NCBI RefSeq assembly: GCF_000283155.1
Contig: NW_004454262.1
Span: 525,246 to 589,245, forward strand
Source of the DNA: Ceratotherium simum simum
Taxonomy: Eukaryota > Chordata > Mammalia > Perissodactyla > Rhinocerotidae
Direction of reading: 5' to 3'
DNA: 64,000 bases
Under the pieces are notes generated by a model. That model worked only from the letters and a program-made list of their open reading frames with translations. It searched no databases and was not told where the DNA came from. Positions 10,741 through 20,450 of this stretch are shown here, one piece after another. A program made the position numbers and the translations under genes. Position 1 is the stretch's first letter, and each line of letters starts with the position of its first letter.

Positions 10741-11408
10741 ATTTAAGATCTTGGTGAAACTGTAGATTCAATCTCTCCAAATTGAGGAAAATTTACTATT
10801 CAGTACAGTACTACAAATACTAGCCAATGTGATAAGACAAGAAATATATGTAAAAGGTATGAGATTTGAAAGGAAGGCAGAAAATTGTCATTATTGGCAG
10901 ACAAAACGGATTGTATGCATAGAAAGGTTGAGAATGTATCAAACATAAATCTATTGAAATTAAACTATTAAAATTCTTAAATTTTAAATGAAATAAATTA
11001 AATTAAAAATATTAAAATTAAGACTTCTAAAGTTTCTAGTTTTAACAGCCACATCACAAATCATTAGCATTTTTATACATCAGAAATAACCAATTAAGAT
11101 GTGGAAGAGGAAAAAAATCCTATTCATAATAACAACGAAAATGAAAAGATACCTAGAGAAAAAAATTTTTAATTGTATACAAGACCCTAATGGAGAATAT
11201 CATAAAATGATAGTGAAAGACAGAAAAGAACATTCATGAGTAGAGGAAATCAATATTGCATGGATATTAATCTCTCCAAATTCATATATGAATTCAATGG
11301 AATTCCAATCAAAATACAAAAACATAGGTTTGTAACATTTGAATAGCATTCAAAAATTTATATGGAAGAGGAAAGAGCCAGGAAAAGCAAAGAAATTCTG
11401 AACAAAGA
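10741..11408 (+). mobile_element. Old L1 LINE, sense, ORF2 RT region
   Basis: Diverged sense L1M ORF2. ACTACAAATACTAGCCAATGTGATAAGACAAG corresponds to the RT segment before the FADD box. It continues through the block near 11041-11300 (CATCACAAATC...ACCTAGAGAAA...AATGGAATTCCAATCAAAAT) to TTTATATGGAAGAGGAAAGAGCC. No open frame. Likely continuous with 3400-4700 before later insertions. Confidence 0.75.
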
Positions 11409-11735
11409 CAACCTCTTGTGCCCCTTTGTAATCTGTCTGTCTCCTCTCCACACTCACCCAACCCCTGCCATTCCCAGGCAATCAATGACTTGCTTGTCAT
11501 CACTATGGATTCACTAGAATTTTCCAGAGTTTTATATAAATTGAATCATGCAGTATGCTTGTGGGTGGTGAATACATGCATATATGTGGGGTGATGGATA
11601 TGTTCATTACCCTGACTTGGGTAGTGATGGTTTCACATACATATGCATGTGTCAAAACTTATTGAATTGCACACTTTAAAATATGTGCATATTATTTAAT
11701 GCCAATTATACCTCAATAAAGCTGAAAAATATGCA
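11409..11735. mobile_element. L1 3' UTR fragments in both orientations
   Basis: 11409-11562 looks like antisense L1M 3' UTR (ATCACTATGGATTCACTAGAATTTTCC...TATATAAATTGAATCATGCAGTATGC). 11563-11735 is a sense L1 3' end (GGTGATGGATATG...GTCAAAACTTATTGAATTGCACACTTTAAAATATGTGC...CAATTATACCTCAATAAAGCTG). They meet head-on with no tail between them, which suggests separate old insertions or an L1 inversion. Confidence 0.65.
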
Positions 11736-12960
11736 AAGAATAAGAACAGGTATTTATTAGTGGAGGAACACCAAATGGTCAGCAGACACGTAACATCACA
11801 TGTAATTAAGGACAAGCACATTAAAGTGACAGTGATATACTATTTCACACACTTAGGTTTGGCAAAAGCAAAAATGATTGAAAATATCAAATATTAGAAA
11901 GGATTTAGAGAAATGAGTAGTTATTCGTTACTTGGCTGTAACAACTACTACATAGAAGAGCACTCTAGCGACTCTCATTTAAGGTGAAAATGCGTATACC
12001 CTAATACCAAAAACTGCATATTTCTAGCTATACGTGATAGAATATTTTTTCACATAATTATGCAAGGAGATGGGCACAAGGATGTATAGCATTTTTGTAA
12101 GAGTAAAATATTATGAACAACCCAAGGTGAAATGGATAAATAATGTCATATTCACAAAGTAGACTCTATACAAAAGTTAACATGAATGAACTAAAGCTAT
12201 ATATATTAACTTGCATTTAAATAGTCCTTTGTATTTATCTAAATTTAGAATACAATAGTTGAACCAGTTCAAATGATGGGAAAATAAGGAGTCATTTGAA
12301 CAATAAATTATTATAGGACAATTGGCTATTAAATTGAAAAAAAATGAAAATCCCTAATTCACAATCATGCACAACAATAAATTCCAAATAAATTTTAAAA
12401 CTAAACATAAATATGTAATGTTGTATTTATAAATAAAGTTTTAAAGTCAAGAATATCATATTTTACAACTATTTTTGTGGAAAAGATTTTCCTAAGCAAA
12501 TATTCAGAATCAAAGCAGTATTGTTGGATTTGACAACATGAAAATAAAAGTTTATGGAATCTTTTGTTATCTAAAATTAAAGTACAAGTTACCAAGAAGT
12601 GTTTACAACATATATCAAATTACATATTGCTTCCATAGTATAAAAAAACCATGTACAACTCCATAAGAAAAAACATAAACAATCCATTGGAAAATATCTG
12701 AAAAAAATTTAGAAAGATGAAGTAGAAATGGTCAGCAAACTTTTGAAAATATATTCAAGTTCACTAACAAAGCAATTTATCACCTATCATATTGTCCAAA
12801 AATTTTAAAAGATTGATACTATTCGGTGTTGGAGAAGAAAAAGGTGAAACAAGTGTCCTCATGCTTTGTTGTGGAGGTGAGAAAGTTGGAGACATAAATT
12901 GTGAAGAACAATCTTGCAATATCATTTAGATATCCATTCCTTTGGAAATATTAACAACTG
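11736..12960 (+). mobile_element. Old L1 LINE pieces, sense, 3' ORF2 region
   Basis: A-rich, eroded sense L1M. 11736-12200 resembles the ORF2 3' end (AACCCAAGGTGAAATGGATAAATAATG and flanking). 12250-12960 matches an earlier part of the ORF2 C-terminal region (ATTCCAAATAAATTTTAAAAC, then CCATAAGAAAAAACATAAACAATCC). The order is reversed relative to one L1, so at least two insertions, or a rearrangement, are present. Confidence 0.65.
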
Positions 12961-13399
12961 TAATGGTTTTTTTTTAGTTTGATTGTAAATAGATTCTGTA
13001 GGTGTGCACATCATGCTAAATCCATATTAATCCCGTAGACTCTAATTAATGTAGATAGTGTGAAAATGTGTGAATATCGCAGATCCTTTGGTTTCACTAC
13101 GGGCTTGATACAGAATGATTTAAGTTCTATTTTTCACTGAGGTATTGTTTCACAACTATCTTCTCTCAAAACTCTAAATGATATTTTCATTCTCTCAAAA
13201 TAAAACAAAGCAAAACTTTTCTTCAATATTCATTATTTTCTACCCCTCTCCATCATTCAAGAAATATGTTAATCAAGATATTTAATCTAGAAACTGGAAA
13301 CATAGCAAGATAAGACAGAAGTAACAATAAGGACATAGAAGAAAAACAAGATTAAATTAAAAGTGAAAACAGGAATTCAGTCAATGTGAAAAAAAATAC
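12961..13399. other. Unassigned AT-rich sequence
   Basis: No gene recognised. The stretch 13270-13390 is A-rich and may be more eroded LINE, but I could not place it. Confidence 0.4.
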
Positions 13400-13415
13400 A
13401 TACCGTGCCATTTTA

Positions 13416-13609
13416 TTTACTTATTTATTTTTTGTTGAGGAAGATTCACCCTGAGCTAGCATCTGTGCCAATCTTCCTCTATTTTGTATATGGATCACCG
13501 CCACAGCACGGCCGCCAACGAGTGGTGTAGGTCCGCACCAGAGAACCAAACCCAGGCCGCTGAAGCAAAGGGCGCCAAACTTAACCACTAGGACTTGGGG
13601 CCAGCCCCC
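13416..13609 (-). mobile_element. ERE SINE (tRNA-derived), antisense
   Basis: The plus strand starts with a T-rich tail (TATTTACTTATTTATTTTTTG), then GAGGAAGATTCACCCTGAGCTAGCATCTGTGCCAATCTTCC, and ends with CCACTAGGACTTGGGGCCAGCCCC. This is the reverse complement of the equine ERE with its 5' end at 13609. An imperfect 16-bp duplication flanks it (13400-13415 ATACCGTGCCATTTTA; 13610-13625 ATACGATGCTATTTTA, 13/16). The mismatches suggest moderate age. ERE is mobilised by L1 machinery and transcribed by Pol III. Confidence 0.95.
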
Positions 13610-13625
13610 ATACGATGCTATTTTA

Positions 13626-14347
13626 AATCCTTGCTAAAATCGAACATCCAGCTTGATTTTGATCAAGTTAGCCTCAGGAGACATGTCAGTTACATCATTC
13701 AAAGTGTCCTTAGGATGAGTACAAACCAATCTCTCAGGAGACCCTCATCCTGTCCTTACAAGTAAGGCTGGGAGTAAATTCCACCCAGAGTCCTCAGAGG
13801 GAGGACAAGGAGCAGTGAAACAAAGGATGCCCCACAGCAGCTTTATAATGAACAGAGTGACTCATTTTAGTGGGGCTCTTCTTGTAACTTCTCTTGATAT
13901 ATGCCCTGGCACAACTCTTTAAAAATTATTAAATGAAGAACCAATTTGATACAGTCCAGGAACATGGCTCTCTAACAAACTGGCTTCAACCAAGAAAAGA
14001 TTTTGCAGAGGTTGCAAACAGGCTGCCCTTGAGCTAAAATTTGGCCTGAAATACATTTGGTTTGGCTACAATGGGGTGTTGGGAGGAGGGGTAATTGAGC
14101 AAACATAAAAATTGAGCAATTGCACATAAAAATCCAGATTTTTTCACATTCTTAGAAAAATCATAAAATCTGGCAACACTGCGTTCACATGGCCGCAATT
14201 AGTTGGCTCTGAGTAGCAGCTGCCCCTTTTGGACAGAGGATGGGCAATAGATCTTCCATAATCCTCACTAGTCTGCTTAAGTCATTTATGTTACCTGCTT
14301 GGCCCCCTTAGACATTCTAGTTTGTGATCAATTTTAAGACTATTGTG
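13626..14347. other. Unassigned non-coding sequence
   Basis: No gene seen. 14010-14190 (GGTTGCAAACAGGCTGCCC...AAATTTGGCCTGAAATAC...AAATCTGGCAACACTG) has the flavour of an old hAT-type DNA transposon, but I cannot name it or set its ends. Confidence 0.4.
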
Positions 14348-14522
14348 CAGGAATTCTCAACTCTGGCTCTGCAAGAAAAACACCCACGAAGGTTTTCGGC
14401 AATACAGATATTTGGATCCACTCTAGACCTGCTGATTCAAAATCCCAATGGGTGAGGCTCAAGCATCTGTATATTTATAAATCCCCAGGTGATTCAATAC
14501 CCAGCCAAGGTTGAGAACTATG
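14348..14522. mobile_element. hAT-type non-autonomous DNA transposon
   Basis: Terminal inverted repeats are visible: CAGGAATTCTCAAC at the left and GGTTGAGAACTATG at the right, each a decayed form of the common CAGTGGTTCTCAACC end of Charlie-type hAT elements. The interior (GGATCCACTCTAGACCTGCTGATTCAAAATCCC) fits the same class. No matching 8-bp target duplication survives. Confidence 0.7.
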
Positions 14523-15185
14523 AATCTAAAGAAAACAAATTCTAAGACAGTTCTCCATAAATATTTCTCTCAACTGAGCTTCTGATAGCTTTGAAAGCCC
14601 ATGAGTTTGAGGTTAGACCTCAAGAACAGTTCTTTTTTGGTTCCCCATCGACTATAATGGCCAGCTAAGTTGGAACAGGGTTAATACCTGTCAAAACATC
14701 TCTAAAAAGAATGCCATGCCATATATTTTTGGATCCTAGAAAGTACTTTTTTAAGGGTCAAAATTCTCTAAGACGTAATTTGGAGTTGCCCCCAAACAGG
14801 GATATGTAGGAGATATCTCCCCATCCTCTGTCTACAAGGAACATAAAGACATTCCACCATCAGGGCCCGCTGGGCTGGCAAACATTTGTCACCAGGAGCA
14901 CTTCCTGGACCTACACTTTTTCTGCCCTTGTGGACATGCAGACAAACGACTTGGGAAGAATTGTCACTCCAGTGTTCTCCAAGGTGGAGTGACTTTATCT
15001 CCGCCCCATCCTTGCACTACTCATATCTTTCCAGCTCCTATTAGCTATGGAACTTGGAGCCATCAACACGGTATGGGGACCAGGGTGCTCCAGGTGGAAC
15101 CTTCACCCTCTGTTGTCTCCCTTTCCTCTAGATTTATGCAAGAAAAGTAGAACTACACCACTGAGAAGAAACAATATCCTGCTAG
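14523..15185. other. Unassigned non-coding sequence
   Basis: Nothing recognised. The 121-codon frame at 15047-15412 starts here but runs into the L2 repeat that follows, so it is unlikely to be a gene. Confidence 0.45.
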
Positions 15186-15640
15186 TAGGGTTTGATTTTA
15201 TTCATTTACTCAACACATCTGGTGAACATCTATGTGCTAGGCAATGTTTAGGCACTGGGAATACAACAGTAAACAAAGAAGGAGGACATCTCTGCCATCT
15301 TGGTGTGAACGTTCTAGTGGGAGGGAGGATGATAAGCACGATAAATGAGAAAATAGATAATATTCCGTATGATGATGAGCCACCAAGAAAAAATGAAGGG
15401 GAAAGGGAATAAATAGGGAGTATCAATTTTAGGTAGCGTGGCCAGGGCAGGCCTCTTTGAGAAGACATTTCAGTAAAGATCTGAATGAGCTTAGAGTGGG
15501 GATGTGGGAAGAGCACTCCAGGCAGAATAAATAGGAAGTAGAAAGGCCACAAGCAGGAGGTGTCTGGAATGTCCAAGGAAGATCAAGACGGCATTTGAAA
15601 CTGGCAAGATAATTAGTGTTGGAAAGACAACGTCTGGAGA
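15186..15640 (-). repeat. L2 LINE 3' end, antisense
   Basis: ATTCATTTACTCAACACATC...CTATGTGCTAGGCAATGTTTAGGCACTGGGAATACAACAGTAAACAAAG is the reverse complement of the L2 3' terminus. The following segments (CTAGTGGGAGGGAGGATG; GGGCAGGCCTCTTTGAGAAGACATTTCAG; AGCACTCCAGGCAGA) continue the same consensus. Frames overlapping it on both strands are repeat-derived. Confidence 0.8.
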
Positions 15641-16478
15641 CTGAAGCACCTATGTGTGACCCAAACCCAAGCCATGCAGGTACCGTGGGTCCTCTGCTTT
15701 CCACATTCACTTTCTTAAACCACTTATACCTCCCACCCTTGGGACTGAGTTTCAGAAGTGATTTTGGGAAAACTTCAGAAAACAACATTTAGGCACTCCT
15801 GCAAGGCTAGGTGTTTGTCAATAGAAACCTAGGTTAAGTGCCCCCACCGCATCCCAAAGTAAGAATGGAGATATGAACCATATGCAGAGAGCATCTTGAA
15901 AAATCCTTTCTACCTGGAGTTTGCATTTGGGCTCCTAAAAAACAGTAGTAAGCTTTGGGTACACTTAGTTTCAGAGTCACTACCTTACAACATAGCAAAC
16001 GTATGAAATACACACACATCCCATATAAATCTTTTGCCCAAAACTTCAACACATTTTTATGATCTTAATTCTCAGATTATTTTTTGCTTTGATTGGTCTT
16101 TTCCTTTCATATTTTCATATTTGGCAGGACTCATTATTTTTTCAGGTCTCAGCCATCTTCACGGACCCTTGAAAAGCAGCCTCCCATGGACAATGCGCCT
16201 ATAGACTAGAAGCACCTGGTCTGCACCCCGAGGGGCTGCTCCATCCCAGAGAGACTGCTGACCCCCTCATGTGAGAATGTCCTAACCCAAGAGAGAGGCA
16301 CTCTGACAGCCGAGAGCAAAGCTTTTCTCAGTCCCTTCAACTCATGCAAAATCCTTGGGGCTCCCAGGTGCACCATAATGTGGTGTGGAATTTTACAGTC
16401 TGACTCTGCACCGAGAACTGCTGGCAGGAAGACGAGGCCGTCTGTGATTCTGACAGCCCCACCACACCAATACCATGG
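15641..16478. other. Unassigned non-coding sequence
   Basis: No recognisable gene, RNA or transposon. Base composition is close to balanced and short frames show no domain. Confidence 0.45.
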
Positions 16479-16966
16479 CAGTGCTTTCCAAACTCCTCAG
16501 TCTCAGGTCTCCTTCACATGCTTAAAAATTATTGATCCCAAAGAGCTTCTGTCCATGCGGGTTATAGATACCATATTAACAATCAACATGTACTGTATTA
16601 GCAATCAAAACTGGGAAATTTTTAAACGTTTATTAATTCTTTTACAAATAACAATAAGCCCATTACATTTTAACATAAATAACATTCATATGAAAAATAG
16701 CTATACAAATAAATTTAGTGAGACGCTCGATGTTGTTTTATGTATTTGCTAATCTCCTTAGGTCTGGATTGATAGAAGACAGCTGGATTCTCCTATCTGC
16801 TCTGCATCACTCTGTTGTGATACATATGAAACATACATGGTTTTCACCAATGGATATGAAGACAATCCTGCCTCACCCAGACATGTCATTGGAAAAGCGT
16901 GGACCTCACAGGCAGTCTAAAGGGCTCAGCGGCTTGCATGAGTTCCAGACCACACACTGAGCACTG
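16479..16966 (+). mobile_element. Ancient DNA transposon (hAT-like ends)
   Basis: Begins CAGTGCTTTCCAAACTCCTCAGTCTCAGG and ends GAGCACTG, approximating an inverted-repeat pair. The interior follows a dispersed mammalian repeat: AAAATTATTGATCCCAAAGAGC, AGCAATCAAAACTGGGAAATTTTTAAA, AATTTAGTGAG, and TAGAAGACAGCTGGATTCTCCTATCTGC. No transposase frame survives. I recognise the repeat but am not sure of its family name. Confidence 0.65.
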
Positions 16967-17394
16967 CTGTTCTAGGGGACAGGGATGAAGAGGAGGCAGC
17001 ACTGTGGGTATCAACACGGGAAGCTTTCCAGTACATTTGGTTAAGTGAGACAGAGAAGGTGCAGAATAGCAGGCACAGCACAAGACTACACGGCATTTGC
17101 CAATCTCTGTGATTGGCAAATACTCCCAACACGGCTCCCTCCACAATGGCTGTATGTAATAACCAGCTCGCAGAAATTCCTGAAAATTCAACATCGGCTC
17201 CAGTGCATTCCTGAGGGAACTGAGATGGAGAGAGTGGTGATGAAGAACTGTTCCTGTAGCTGATCATTTGTATTAATTGTGTAAGTGAATAAAAAAGAAA
17301 TGAACCATTAAAAATAAAGTGGGGAAATGCAGCAGAGAGTTTCTCTCCTTTGAAGATGTTCAGAAGAACAAATTAGGCTTCATTTGAAGTAGCT
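16967..17394. other. Unassigned, contains perfect hairpin
   Basis: No gene recognised. Frames on both strands (16886-17267) overlap one another and show no domain. The segment includes the inverted repeat at 17095-17121. Confidence 0.45.
17095..17121. repeat. Perfect 11-bp inverted repeat, 5-nt loop
   Basis: Arms ATTTGCCAATC (17095-17105) and GATTGGCAAAT (17111-17121) are exact reverse complements around TCTGT. Each arm holds a CCAAT/ATTGG pentamer, in inverted orientation. Whether it is a protein-binding site or a chance palindrome cannot be told from sequence alone. Confidence 0.95.
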
Positions 17395-17700
17395 GAATCA
17401 GTCTGAGTTCCTATTGCAAGCAACAGAAATAAATAGGGGGGTTATTGGAAGCATATTTGACATTACAGAATTGACACAAGGCTGAAGAGCTAGGATTCAG
17501 ATCCAGAGGCAGAAAGTACAATCGTCCCTCAGAAAAAAATTAGGTCCAGGACACCACGATAAAATGAAAGAATTGTTTCCTTGAAGGGAACAATATGGGA
17601 CATAGTCAGATATGGAAAGTGAGAAGGGATTATCAAATGACACTGGGCCAGATAATGACAGAAAGAGAGAATTCAGGGGACAGATATTTCCCAAGCCCCA
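17395..17700. repeat. Probable old dispersed repeat, family unresolved
   Basis: Starts AATCAGTCTGAGTTCCTATTGCAAGCAACAGAAA and continues with GGTTATTGGAAGCATATTT...GGCTGAAGAGCTAGGATTCAG, resembling the repeat opening 'tctgccagctgaaggtgcc...aactgacttaagcaactgaagggatttattg' seen at 25156. Too eroded to name. Confidence 0.4.
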
Positions 17701-19210
17701 ATGGCTAATGATTTCACTTGTACTTTAGTGAGAAAGTATTCCTTATTAACACTAGAATTGCTCTTTGTTTTATGAGTTAATTATTTTTAGCTGAACATAT
17801 GTATGTGTGTATATATATATCTGCATATATATATTATATGTATATTAAAAAGTAAATGGCTTAGTAAACTGCATATAGTTCATTCCACAGGATAGATTTA
17901 GTATTTCCCAATGTCTCCTTTTCTGGTTTTTATAGAAATCCAAGTTAACATAAGTCCTTTGGGTATTGTTAAAGAAATGTATATCGAATATTGCATGACT
18001 ATGGTTCTTTCCTACTCGGTTGTATCACAGTCAGACTAAGAATAAAAAGAAGTAATAAAGGTTGGGTGGGGCCAAAAGCTAAAGGTAAGCTTTTGGGATG
18101 CAATCTGAGTGACTTCTTTTTCAGTCCTCTGATTTGGACTCTGAATTAGAACTTAGACTTTATTCATGATAGGAAAAAAGGAACATTTTTCCATTGAGGA
18201 CCACTTACAGAGAAAGAATTAAACTACAACTAATAATTAAGGGCCACATCTAAATACCAAATAATTTTATTTTTAGGTTTTGTTGATAGAATAGTTTCAG
18301 TTATTTTTTTAAGGTTAAGAATGGATAATACTGCTTTCTTCGATTGATAAGCAAATATTGTATTAACTACTTCAATTTTGTCTGTTTATCAGCGAGGGGA
18401 GACGGAACGCTGGAGAAGTAAGAGAGACAACTACAAAAGCAGACAGAGATGAAGAGAGCTCTGTGGGGAAGGAGAAAGCGAGAGCAAGAGGAGAAGACTC
18501 ACCCGAGAGGGTGTGTTCCAAGTCAGGGTGGAGAGTGGTCTGGACACCACATAGAAAAATCTCAAGAAACTTGTGCTGTTCCTCTCTCTGCACTGCAGAC
18601 TGCTCTTCCTTAGATCCACCTCCAGGTCCGTGGGGCTTTGCTCCCAGGGGCACCTGTCTCCACACTGAAAAGTAAATGCACTGTGAAGCAAAAATTCTTA
18701 TACGGAAGCTAAAGCTGCCACGGTTTTTTGTTTTTATTTTTTCAGTTGTTGGTCTTGCCTGGAGAAAACAGTGTGCTTCCACCTGCGTTTCTTCCCTTCT
18801 CAAGGATTCCTCTGTGAGCAGAGGATTTGCAGTAATTGGTCAGGGAGGGCATTTCCTGAATTTCTTGGAATATAGTCCTTCCTACACCTGCTCTGAGCTC
18901 TGTAGCTCTGCATGGAAACTTCCATAAAGTCTTTCCATAGTGCAATCTATAAATCACCCTGTATAGCAATATTAAACTTGAAAAATCAGCTTCTCACCTA
19001 GGAGTGCTGGTTGGGTGAAGCTTGTCCATGTTCTTTCCGAACACTTGCTGTCTGAGGGTTACTTCTCTCTTTGAAACGTTAAACTAGAGTTCACCGATAA
19101 TGGCTCTTTTAAGCCCAATCCCTAAGTCGTCCACTTTACCGCCACCATCAGGCAAGGTTAGGACTGACTGTAAACGTGTTCTTACAGCATCCTGCGCCCC
19201 TTCATAGCTG
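17701..19210. other. Unassigned; microsatellite and splice-like motifs
   Basis: AT-rich to 18360 with a short TG/TA microsatellite at about 17800-17850, then a more balanced segment (18370-18930) with several overlapping short frames. That segment has a strong-looking polypyrimidine-AG on the plus strand (T-rich run ending CAG at 18743). It has another on the minus strand (C/T-rich run ending CACAG near 18464). No protein domain is seen in any frame, so I do not call exons. Confidence 0.4.
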
Positions 19211-19380
19211 TAGTCACCAGATTTAGCAATTAAATATATAGGGCACTGAGTCAACTTTTATTTTCAGATAAACAACAAATAACTTTTTAGTATAAATAAG
19301 ATGCAAATATTTATCTGAAATTCAGATTTAACTGTATATACTGTGTCTTATGTGGCCCCCCTATACATTGCACACATCAC
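19211..19380. mobile_element. Palindromic non-autonomous DNA transposon (probable)
   Basis: Contains two arms of a familiar foldback-type mammalian repeat: CACCAGATTTAGCAATTAAATA with TTTTCAGATAAACAACAAATAAC, and the inverted counterpart TTATCTGAAATTCAGATTTAACTG. The centre (AACTTTTTAGTATAAATAAGATGCAAATAT) matches the class. Family name not certain. Confidence 0.55.
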
Positions 19381-19399
19381 AATTGTAATTAATTAAGCA

Positions 19400-19540
19400 T
19401 TTGTGTAACTACTTGTTTAAGGTCTGTCTTCTCCCTATAGTCTATAAGCACCGTGTGACTAAGAGTCCCTCAGTCTTTGTCACAACTGTATTCCCAGCGC
19501 TGACTCCAGGCAGCTGCAGGGTGGAAGTTCGTAAGGAACT
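19400..19540 (+). repeat. L2 LINE 3' end, sense
   Basis: GGTCTGTCTTCTCCCTATAGTCTATAAGCACC...GTCTTTGTCACAACTGTATTCCCAGCGCTGACTCCAGG follows the L2 3' UTR consensus (gtctccc...actagactgtaagctcc...tgtatccccagcgcctagcacagtgcctggc). Diverged fragment. Confidence 0.7.
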
Positions 19541-20304
19541 TGTGGTATGACTAAGGGTCCACTCTGAAAAACGTGGTCATCACACCACCGGGAGAATAGT
19601 GTCCTCTCACCTGCTCTGTTAGTGCCCAGAGCAATATTACCTTAAGATTCAAGCCAAGTGGTAGATTTTTGTCCAAAGCCCACTGCTGACCACCTCTGAA
19701 ATAGGTATGCTATTGCCATATAAAACATAAAGAAAAGAGATGCTGCGTGTATATGTCCTTCCATACAGCGCAAACAGCACGCGAAGACAGCAGCAAACAG
19801 GCCCTGTCTACTAGGAGGGAGGGGACTATGTGCACTGTCTATAGCCTGGTGAGGTGACAATAAACCATGAGACAAAGGGTCTGGGGGCCTGATCCAGCTA
19901 AGAGAAGAGAGTCTGCCTCTGGTTTGTCACAAGCAAGCATCAGGGGGAATTCAGCTTCCTGACACTCCTGGAAGAGTTCTGGCCTGCCCCTAGGGTAGGA
20001 ATAGGAGGGGCCAGCCGGCTACATGCCCGTGCGGGGAGAGGAAGCCTGATATGCAGGAGCTAAGAGGTCAAACCTTAATGACTTCTCCCCATTCAGGCAC
20101 CACTTGGTGAACAGACTCCTCTTCGAAGAGCTGTCTGAGTTAGAAGTATAAAATAGTTGGATCATGGCCACAAAAGGCAGTCCATAAACTACATATCTTG
20201 CTAACTTTCCAGACTTCTCCTGGTTTGGCTAAGCAAAATCAGCTCCATGTTAATAATACCGTATGCTCTCAGAGGCCTCGAGGGTTTTTCATAACTGCTA
20301 TTTG
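19541..20304. other. Unassigned non-coding sequence
   Basis: No gene, RNA or clear transposon recognised. Short overlapping frames lack domains. Confidence 0.45.
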
Positions 20305-20450
20305 CGTACGTGCATTACAGTTTCCAGAACTCTTTTGCGTATATTAATCATCTCAATTAATCCCTTGAAACAACCCTGGGAGAAGAGTACTAGTTCCTTT
20401 CACAGATTAGGCGACTGAGGTTATGGAGGTATTTGGCACTTAAACACTAC
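20305..20450 (+). repeat. MIR SINE fragment
   Basis: TCATCTCAATTAATCCCTTGAAACAACCCTGGGAGAAGAGTACTAG...CACAGATTAGGCGACTGAGG matches the MIR core (tcatttaatcctcacaacaaccctgtgagg...acagatgaggaaactgagg). Confidence 0.75.
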
